NCBI RefSeq assembly: GCF_027947575.1
Contig: NZ_CP116256.1
Span: 682,001-746,000, forward strand
DNA: 64,000 nt
Direction: 5' to 3'
From: Streptomyces rubrogriseus
GTDB taxonomy: Bacteria > Actinomycetota > Actinomycetes > Streptomycetales > Streptomycetaceae
Shown here piece by piece: positions 29,210 through 36,448 of the stretch. Each line of letters opens with the position of its first letter. Position 1 is the stretch's first letter. A model generated the notes under the pieces. That model ran no database searches. It worked only from the letters and a program-made list of their open reading frames with translations, and was not told where the DNA came from. The position numbers and the translations under genes were made by a program.

Positions 29210-31922
29210 ATGGTGACGTTCGCGCAGGCGCAGGAGCGCGCGGAGGAGTGGGTCAACGGCGAGCTGCCGGCGTACCAGCACCGCGAGGTGCGGGTGCGGG
29301 AGTTCGACCTCGGGTTCGTGGTGTGGGCCGAGGACCGTGCGGACGGTCCCCGTTCGGACGGCGGCGCGCAGCGGCTGGTGATCGCCCGGGACAGTGGCGA
29401 GGCGACGCTGTGGCCGTCGCTTCCGGTGGGCGAGGTGATCCGCCGGTACGAGGAGGAGTACGGCCGTCCCGAGGAGGCGCAGGCGCCGGTCGCGGCGCCG
29501 GCGGCACGGGTGGACCTGAATCAGACGTCCTTCTTGTTGAGTCCGCCGGAGTGGTTGCAGGAGGCGGCGGACCGGATCGGTATTCCGGATCGCCGGCGGG
29601 GTGACGGCGAGGGTGGTGAGACCGGAGGTGCGGGCGGTTCCGGTGGTGCGCTTCCGCAGACGCAGGCCGGGGTGTCCTCGGCTCCGGCGGCGTCGGGGCC
29701 GTCTCCCGCGGAGGGTTCGTCCGGGAGTGGTGCGGGGTGGCCGGCGGCGAGCTCCGGGGCGTCTGCCGGGGGCTCCGGCGCGGGTGCGGGCGCGTCCGGT
29801 GCGCCGTATGCGCCGGGTGCCCCGAGTGCGCCGGGTGTGCCCGCCGGGGCGACGCCCTGGGCCGGGACGGACACCAACGCGGACGCCGGTGAGGACCGTT
29901 CGGTGCCGCTGCCGCAGACCGTGTTCGCGCCGCCGTTGAGCGGTGTCGACGACGACACGCCGCCGCCCTCGACGACGTCGGACGCCAAGACGGCCCTGAT
30001 GTCGGGCGGCAGCGGGCTTCCGCCGACGGCGCTCTCGCCGGCGATCGGCGACCCGAACGCGCCGGGCGCGCCCGGCGGGGCGGGTACGCCGCCGCCCGTG
30101 GCCCCGACTCCGCCCCCGGCCCAGCCGCCCGCCGGTCCTGGGTCGCCCGCCACGCCGCCCCGGCCGCCCGCGCCGGACGCCGGGGACATCGCCGACGCCG
30201 CGACCAGCAAGGCGACGCCTCCGCCGCGCCGTGGCGGTGGTTCGTCCACGCCGCCGCCGAGTGCCCCGGGGTGCCGGGCGCGCGTCCGGGGAGCACGCCG
30301 GCGTCGGCGGGGACGCCCGCGCCGGGTGCCCCGGCGGGCGGCTACGTGCCGACGCAGCTGGTGTCGTCGCTCGGTCCCGAGGGCCCGGGCGGCCCGGGTA
30401 CGCCGCCTCCGCCCAGTGCTCCTGGCACGCCGCCCGCGCCGGGTGCGACGCCTCCGCCGGGCGCTCCGGGGACCCCGCCTCCGCCGAGCGCGCCGAGCGC
30501 GCCGGGTGGGACGCCGCCGGGCGGGATGCACCACGCCGCCACGATGCTGGCCGACCCGGGCCGGACGGGCGGCGGTGCGCCTCAGCCCCCGGTCCCCCGG
30601 GACCGCCCAACCCCCTGGCCCGCCCGGGCCTCCCGGTGCCCCCGCCGCTCCAGCGGCGCCGGGCGCTCCGGGTGCGCCGGGCGTGCCTTCCGGTCCCGGC
30701 ATGCCGCCGCCTCCCCGGCCGCTCCGGGTACGCCCGGCGCGCAGGGTTCCGCGGGGGCGCGGGCGGTGCCGTGCACCACGCGCAGACCGTGCTGGCCGCG
30801 CCCTCCCTGGGCGGTCCCGGCGGCATCGGCGCACCGCCGCCCCCGCCCGGCGCCGTACCCGCCCCGCCGGGTGCCGTACCGCCGCCGCCCGGGCAGCCCG
30901 TGCCGGGTCAGCCCCCGGCGTACGGCTACCCGCCGCAGCCCACCGGTCAGCCGACCGTCGGGCCCGGCTACCAGGCCGTGCTGCGCTACCGCGCCCAGGA
31001 CGGCTCCGAGCAGCAGCTGATCCGGCGTTCCGCGCCGGGTACGCCGCACCCGGAGTGGCAGATGTTCCACGAGCTGCGCTCCATGAACGTGCCGCCGGAC
31101 CAGGTCCTCGAACTCCACACCGAGCTGGAGTCGTGCGAGCTGCCGGGCGCGTACTGCGCGCGGATGATCCGGGAGCAGTGGCCGCAGGCGCGGATCACCT
31201 CGATCGCGCCGTACGGACTGGACCACGCGAGCCGGCAGCAGGGGATGCAGCAGCTGCTGGCGCACCAGGGCGAGCTGCACCAGGTGGCCGACGGACCGGC
31301 GCGTCCGACGCCGGTGCGCGCTCCGCTGCCGCAGGTGCAGCCCGCGCCGCCGGTTCCGCCGGAGGCCGTCGGGCAGGAGCTGGCCGGCGCGTTCGGCCCG
31401 GGGGTCTTCCGGTTCGAGCAGGCCGCGGTGTCCCGGCAGGGGGTGCCGCCGGTCGTGGCGCACACGCTGGTGGCCGCGGGTCTGCCGATGGACATGGGGC
31501 CGTTCTTCTGGGCGCAGGCCCAGCCGGGGCGGCCGGTGCCGACGTTGGCGGAGCTGGCGGCCGAGCGTGGTGTGCAGCCGGCCTCGGACGCGGGTTCGTA
31601 CCTCGTCGTGGGCAGCGACTTCGGCCGGGCGATCTGCGTGCAGTACGGCACGGCGGCCATCGTGGCGGTGCCGGTGGAGGCCGGTCCGGGCGGTGCGCCC
31701 GTGCCGCCGCAGTTCGTGAACACGGGGCTGCCCGAGTTCGCGCGCTGCCTGGCGCTGCTGGGCCGGATGTGGCGGCTCAGGTTCGGGCTGAACCAGGAGC
31801 AGGCGGGTCGCTGGACGGTGGACTTCCAGGCGCAGTTGGCCGCGCTGGACCCGGCGGCGCTCGGCTCGCCGGAGAGCTGGTGGTCCGTGCTGCTGGAGCA
31901 GATGTGGGACGGGCTGCTGTGA
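29210..31922 (+). CDS. Imm35 - Pro/Gly linker - deaminase-like - SUKH-4 composite protein, frameshifted in linker
   Basis: If the frame is repaired, this encodes about 904 residues. Residues 1-85 resemble Imm35/YrhB (RVREFDLGFVVWAED, LVIARDSGEATLWPS). A linker of roughly 490 residues follows, rich in Pro, Gly and Ala. A deaminase-like domain begins near 30955, with HPE (codons 31047-31055), TELES and Cys codons at 31134 and 31155 in CELPGAYC. The rest (ELAGAFGPGVFRFEQ, GSYLVVGSDFGRAI, FVNTGLPEFARCLAL) looks like SUKH-4. The N-terminal frame fails at about 30267. The linker sense then moves between all three frames until about 30755, each time at a G or C run. A 7-bp gap couples it to the previous gene. 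Confidence 0.65.
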
Positions 31923-31949
31923 GGCGTCCGCGCCGCTGACGTACCCGAC

Positions 31950-31995
31950 GGGCGGGGCCCGGTCGACCTGTGAGTCGACCGGGCCCCGCCCTTTT
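31950..31995 (+). terminator. Strong rho-independent terminator of the toxin-immunity operon
   Basis: An 18-bp perfect stem (31950-31967 with 31974-31991), a 6-nt loop and then TTTT. It separates the toxin-immunity genes from the coiled-coil gene. Confidence 0.9.
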
Positions 31996-32123
31996 GTGCG
32001 CGGTGTGTCGGATTATGTGGGCTTACGTCTGGTCCATAAAGTCGGTCAGGTCCGTGTAGGTCCCTGTGATGCGGCAGGTTTCACCACAAGCGGGACGCAC
32101 AGGGTGATTGAGGGGTGATGGGC

Positions 32124-33020
32124 ATGAGCGGTGCATCGGCGTCTCCCCACGGTTTCGCGACCGTGCGCGGGCGTGAGCGCGGTTACCGTCCGGAGCAGGT
32201 CGAGGCGTGCGTCGCGGCCCTCTCCGAGGAGCGCGACGCGGCCTGGGAGCGGGCCGCCCGGCTCACCGTGCTGGCCAGGGAGATGGAAGAGGACCTGGGA
32301 GACCTGGAGGAGGTGGTCGCGCAGCTCACCTCGCAGGACTACGAGGTGCTGGGGGAGCGGGCGCGAGAGCTGTTCCGGCTCGGTGAGGAGGAGGCCGCGG
32401 CGGTGCGCGAGCGGGCGCGCGGTGCCGCGCGGGAGCTGGTGGAGGAGGCGCGGGCGTACGCGGACGGCGTGCGGGAGGCGGCCCGGGCGCACGCCGATGC
32501 CGTACGGGCCGAGGCCGACGAACGGGCCCGGCAACTGCTGCTCGCGGCGCGCGCGGAGGCGGACGAGGCGCGCATCGGGGCGCGGCGCGAGGTGAAGGAG
32601 GGGCGCGCGGAGGCGTTGTCCGCGCTGCGCGAGATGCGCAGGCGCACCGCCGGGACGGCCGCCGAGCAGAGCAGGGAACTGGCCGAGCGCTGGGCCGCCG
32701 CGGAGCGGACCGAGGAGGAGCGCGCGCGGGCCCTGGACGCCCACCACGCGGAGCTGGTGGAGCGCGCGGAGCAGGGAGTGCGCGAGGCGGAGCAGGAACT
32801 GGCCGACGCCGGGGAGGCGGCCGCGCGGCGGCAGGAGGAGGCCCGGGACCGGGCGGCCGAGGTGGTCGCCGAGGCCCGGGCACGTCGTGAGCGCATCGCC
32901 CGCGACACGGAACGGGTGCTGCGTGAACACGGGGAGCGGTGGGACGAGTTGCAGGCCCACATGGCCTCCGTACGCAGCAGCCTTCATGCGCTGACGGGGC
33001 GTGCGGTGGAGGTGGAGTGA
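32124..33020 (+). CDS. Long coiled-coil protein (DivIVA/Scy-like, often called cellulose-binding protein)
   Basis: A 298-residue, Ala/Glu/Arg-rich, almost wholly helical protein. Residues 1-35 include GRERGYRPEQVEACVAAL, like the DivIVA-type N-terminal box that precedes coiled coils in Streptomyces cytoskeletal proteins. Continuous heptads follow to the end. No membrane or signal segment is present. The ATG at 32124 is chosen because GAGGGG lies 8 nt upstream; the nearer ATG at 32118 is too close to it. A role in polar growth or filament formation is inferred from composition only. It converges with the acetate-type symporter gene. Confidence 0.65.
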   Translation: MSGASASPHGFATVRGRERGYRPEQVEACVAALSEERDAAWERAARLTVLAREMEEDLGDLEEVVAQLTSQDYEVLGERARELFRLGEEEAAAVRERARGAARELVEEARAYADGVREAARAHADAVRAEADERARQLLLAARAEADEARIGARREVKEGRAEALSALREMRRRTAGTAAEQSRELAERWAAAERTEEERARALDAHHAELVERAEQGVREAEQELADAGEAAARRQEEARDRAAEVVAEARARRERIARDTERVLREHGERWDELQAHMASVRSSLHALTGRAVEVE

Positions 33021-33151
33021 CGCCCGCGCCGTGAGCCGGCCCGCTGCGTACGGCGCGCCGGGTGCCCCTCACTACGGCGCACCGGGTGCCCCTGGGTACG
33101 GCGCGCCGAGTCCCCGTGACTACGGCGCGCCGGGTGCCCATTGCCGTGCCG

Positions 33152-34762
33152 TCAGTCCCCCCTGCGTACCGCGCCCGCCAGGATCCAGCCCTCCACCGCC
33201 TCGTAGTGCCGGCGCTGCTCCTGCGCCTTGCGCCGGCCGGAGAGCATCGTGCCGAGCCAGCCGCAGGCGAAGCCCAGCGGGATGGAGACCAGGCCCGTCG
33301 TGGTGAACGGGAACCAGTTGAAGTCGGCCTCGGGGAAGGCGGACACCGGCGAGCCGGAGACCAGGTTGGTGCCCGGCATCAGCAGCAGCACGGCCAGCGA
33401 GCCCCCGATCAGGGTGCAGAGCAGTCCGGTCCGCGTGTAGCGGCGCCAGAAGAGGCCGTATACCAGGGCGGGTGCGATGGCCGAGGCGCCCAGGCAGAAG
33501 GACAGGGTCACCAGCGGCTGGAGGCTGCGGTGCTGGACGAGGGTGGCCAGGACGATCGCGGGGATGCCGACGGCCAGGGCGGAGACACGGGCGAGGGTCA
33601 TCTCGCGGCGCGGTGACATCTCCCGCACCCGGGCGGCGAAGACGTCGTGGGCCAGCGAGTTGGCGCAGGCGAGGATCATGCCGCCGACGGAGGCGAGGAG
33701 GGTGAGGAAGACGGCCGTGGTGACGGTGGTGAAGAGGAACGTTTCCGCGGTGGAGACCTGCGCGCCGAAGGCCGCCTGGGAGCCCAGCAGGTAGGCGGTG
33801 TTGCCCTGCGGGTCGATCCCGGCGACGGCCGCCCGCCCCACCAGGGCCGTCGCACCGAAGCCGATCACCGTGACGACCAGCACGAACAGCGCCACGCCGG
33901 ACACCGCCCAGGACATCGAGCGGCGCACCTGGCGGGCGGAGGAGGCGGTGTACATGCGCATGGTGACGTGGGGCAGGCAGGCGCCGCCGAGGACGACGGT
34001 GAGCTGCGAGGAGATCATGTCCGCGTCCGGGTGGGGGCCGCCCGCGAACTGGAGGCCGGAGTTCAGGAACGCCGACCCCACGCCGCTGTTGTCCGCGGCC
34101 GCGTCGAACAGTGCGGCGGGGTCCCAGTCGAAGCGGTGCAGGATCAGCGCGGCGACCACCAGGCCCGAGCCGAGCAGCATCACGATCTTGAGGATCTGGA
34201 TGAGGGCGGTGCCCTTCATCCCGCCGATCGCCGCGTAACTGATCATCAGCGCGCCCAGGCCGATGATGCAGCCGGTCTGCAGGGACGCGCCGGAGAAGCC
34301 GAGGACGAAGGCGAGCAGTTGGCCGGTGCCCGCGAGCTGCACCAGCATCAGCGGCAGCAGCGCGGCGAGGGTCACGGCGCAGGCCGTCATGCGGACGGCG
34401 CGGCCCGGCATCCGGCGGGCGAGCGCGTCGCCCATGGTGAACCGGCCCGCGTTGCGCAGGGGTTCGGCCAGCAGGAACATCAGCAGCATCAGGGACAGCG
34501 CGGTGCTCAGCGCCAGGACGACCCCGTCGTGGCCGAAGAGGGCGACGACGCCGCCCGTGCCGAGCACGGACGCCGCCGAGATGTAGTCGCCGGCGATCGC
34601 GAGGCCGTTGCGCATGGGCGACAGGGAGCCGTACCCGGTGTAGAACTCGTCGAGGTCGTCCCGGTCCGGGCCGGTCATCACGCACAGGAGCAGCGTGACG
34701 GTGGCGACGGCCGTGAAGCCGACCAGGGACATCGTCTGGGCGTTGCCGCTGAACTCCGTCAC
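33152..34762 (-). CDS. Sodium/solute symporter, ActP (acetate permease) type
   Basis: A 536-residue SSS-family permease with about 13 membrane helices. Conserved stretches are GDYISAASVLGTGGVVALFG, GDALARRMPGRAVRM, ISYAAIGGMKGTALIQILK and the FWRRYTRTG loop. The pairing with an upstream DUF485 gene (GTGA overlap at 34759-34762) is the yjcH-actP arrangement, which favours acetate or another short monocarboxylate. Its GTG start is set by that overlap. The C-terminus is short and charged. Confidence 0.88.
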   Translation of the reverse strand: MTEFSGNAQTMSLVGFTAVATVTLLLCVMTGPDRDDLDEFYTGYGSLSPMRNGLAIAGDYISAASVLGTGGVVALFGHDGVVLALSTALSLMLLMFLLAEPLRNAGRFTMGDALARRMPGRAVRMTACAVTLAALLPLMLVQLAGTGQLLAFVLGFSGASLQTGCIIGLGALMISYAAIGGMKGTALIQILKIVMLLGSGLVVAALILHRFDWDPAALFDAAADNSGVGSAFLNSGLQFAGGPHPDADMISSQLTVVLGGACLPHVTMRMYTASSARQVRRSMSWAVSGVALFVLVVTVIGFGATALVGRAAVAGIDPQGNTAYLLGSQAAFGAQVSTAETFLFTTVTTAVFLTLLASVGGMILACANSLAHDVFAARVREMSPRREMTLARVSALAVGIPAIVLATLVQHRSLQPLVTLSFCLGASAIAPALVYGLFWRRYTRTGLLCTLIGGSLAVLLLMPGTNLVSGSPVSAFPEADFNWFPFTTTGLVSIPLGFACGWLGTMLSGRRKAQEQRRHYEAVEGWILAGAVRRGD

Positions 34763-35178
34763 CGTCCCGCCCCCCGCCGTGCGTCCAGCTCGGCCTCCTT
34801 GCGGATCCGGTCCGCGAGCGGGTCGACGCGGCGCCGTGCGGTGTGCTCGTACAGCGCGATCGCCAGCCAGGTGACGGGGAGCTGGGCCAGGGCGAGCAGC
34901 AGTCCGGTGGGCAGTCCGCCGGCGGCGGTGCCGGTCATCAGCCCGGGCGCGTACGCGGACAGCAGCAGGAAGAGGGTGAAGTAGCCGAGCGCGGCGAGCG
35001 TGGCGGTGCGCCGCTGCCGGCGGTAGGCGCTGCGCAGGATCCGCAGGTCGCTGTGGCGGCCCAACGGGTCGCGGCGGGAGGCGCGGTGGGCGTGGGACGT
35101 CGGGGCGTACGAGGGCGGGGGCGGGGGCGGGGGTGGTGGCGGGCGGTGCGGGTACGACGGGGACGGGTCGTGGGACAT
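34759..35178 (-). CDS. DUF485 membrane protein, symporter partner
   Basis: A 139-residue protein. Residues 1-45 are a Pro-rich tail (a run of ten Pro), then the DUF485 core: DLRILRSAYRRQRRTATLAA, one helix (LGYFTLFLLLSAYAPGLM) and a second (GLLLALAQLPVTWLAIALY), ending with a basic region. DUF485 proteins accompany ActP-type symporters. AAGGAG lies 7 nt before the ATG at 35178. Its stop overlaps the symporter start by 4 bp, so the pair is translationally coupled. Confidence 0.88.
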   Translation of the reverse strand: MSHDPSPSYPHRPPPPPPPPPPSYAPTSHAHRASRRDPLGRHSDLRILRSAYRRQRRTATLAALGYFTLFLLLSAYAPGLMTGTAAGGLPTGLLLALAQLPVTWLAIALYEHTARRRVDPLADRIRKEAELDARRGAGR

Positions 35179-35313
35179 CCCGATTCTCCTTGCGCGGCTA
35201 GGGTCCGAGCGGTGGACCGCAGGAGGTGGGGGGCGGGAGCCAGGCACGTTACTCGCGGGTTGGGAAGCACGCTGCGTTTTGGCCGAACTGATCGGTCGGT
35301 ATGTGCGCGGGTG

Positions 35314-35387
35314 GACGCACGATGCGTCTCAGGGTGGAGGGCGACCCCTAGACGCACTCCACCGAAGGGTGGACTGCCCTTAGGGGT
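35314..35387. promoter_or_regulatory. Inverted repeats in the divergent region before the ABC operon
   Basis: The 481-bp gap 35179-35659 contains GACGCA-CGA-TGCGTC (35314-35328). It also has a nested pair: ACCCCTA (35344-35350) with TAGGGGT (35381-35387), enclosing TCCACC (35358-35363) with GGTGGA (35368-35373). They could be operators of the ABC operon or a structured leader. No gene is evident in the gap. Confidence 0.45.
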
Positions 35388-35659
35388 ACCTCCGTACTAC
35401 GGGTCGGGGAGGGTTCGTACCGACGGAGGACGAGACGGGACCGGTGGCGTCCTTAATCTGGCTTTACGCCGCTGGGGGGCGGTGAACCGGACCCGCGGGG
35501 GTGGGGTTTTCCTCAGTAAAAGACTGCGCTGAACACCAGCGCGGACGGCCCCCGGTTCCGGACAGACTCTTCGAGACAGCAGCGAGACACCTGCGCGGCG
35601 GTACGACCGCCGCGCCGGGCACCGGCGGCTCACTCGATGACCGACATAGGAGACTTGAC

Positions 35660-36448
35660 ATGACATCGGCCGTAAGTATTCCCACGCACGGGAGCACTGG
35701 AGGGCGTACGGCCGTTGCCGCGCGAGCGCGGCAGGTCGTGAAGGCCTATGGATCGGGCGAGACCCGGGTGGTCGCCCTCGACCACGTGGACGTGGACATC
35801 GCACGCGGCCAGTTCACCGCGATCATGGGCCCCTCGGGGTCCGGCAAGTCCACGCTGATGCACTGCCTGGCCGGCCTGGACACCGTCACCGGCGGGCAGA
35901 TCTACCTCGACGAGACCGAGATCACCGGCCTGAAGGACAAGAAGCTCACGCAGCTGCGCCGGGACCGGATCGGCTTCATCTTCCAGGCGTTCAACCTGCT
36001 CCCGACGCTCAACGCGATCGAGAACATCACGCTGCCCATGGACATCGCCGGCCGCAAGTACGACCGTGCGTGGCTGGACCGCGTCGTGGAGACCGTGGGG
36101 CTCGCCGGGCGGCTCAAGCACCGGCCCACCCAGCTCTCCGGCGGCCAGCAGCAGCGGGTCGCGGTGGCCCGGGCCCTGGCCGCCCAGCCCGAGATCATCT
36201 TCGGTGACGAGCCGACCGGAAACCTGGACTCGCGCGCCGGTGCCGAAGTCCTCGGCTTCCTGCGCCGGTCGGTCACCGAGCTGGGCCAGACCATCGTGAT
36301 GGTCACCCACGACCCGGTGGCCGCCAGCTACGCGGACCGGGTGCTGTACCTCGCCGACGGCCGCATCGTGGACGAGATGTACAAGCCCACCGCGGAGGCC
36401 GTGCTGGACCGCATGAAGGACTTCGACGCCCGGGGGCGCACGTCATGA
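35660..36448 (+). CDS. ABC transporter ATP-binding protein (MacB/LolD type)
   Basis: A 262-residue ATPase. Walker A is GPSGSGKST, the Q-loop lies in FIFQAFNLLPTL, the signature is LSGGQQQRVAVARAL and Walker B is IIFGDEPTGNLDS, with the switch His in MVTHDP. This is the LolD/MacB subfamily, which works with FtsX-type permeases on lipoprotein or peptide export or envelope stress. AGGAGA lies 6 nt before the ATG. Its stop overlaps the permease ATG by 4 bp, so the two are one transporter. Confidence 0.95.
   Translation: MTSAVSIPTHGSTGGRTAVAARARQVVKAYGSGETRVVALDHVDVDIARGQFTAIMGPSGSGKSTLMHCLAGLDTVTGGQIYLDETEITGLKDKKLTQLRRDRIGFIFQAFNLLPTLNAIENITLPMDIAGRKYDRAWLDRVVETVGLAGRLKHRPTQLSGGQQQRVAVARALAAQPEIIFGDEPTGNLDSRAGAEVLGFLRRSVTELGQTIVMVTHDPVAASYADRVLYLADGRIVDEMYKPTAEAVLDRMKDFDARGRTS

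Noticed and set aside
26820..31922. The toxin-immunity island as a horizontally acquired mobile element
   Set aside because: No integrase, transposase, direct repeats or clear composition change mark its borders. The tRNA-Gln at 25202-25274 is intact and I saw no att-like duplicate of its end near the island.
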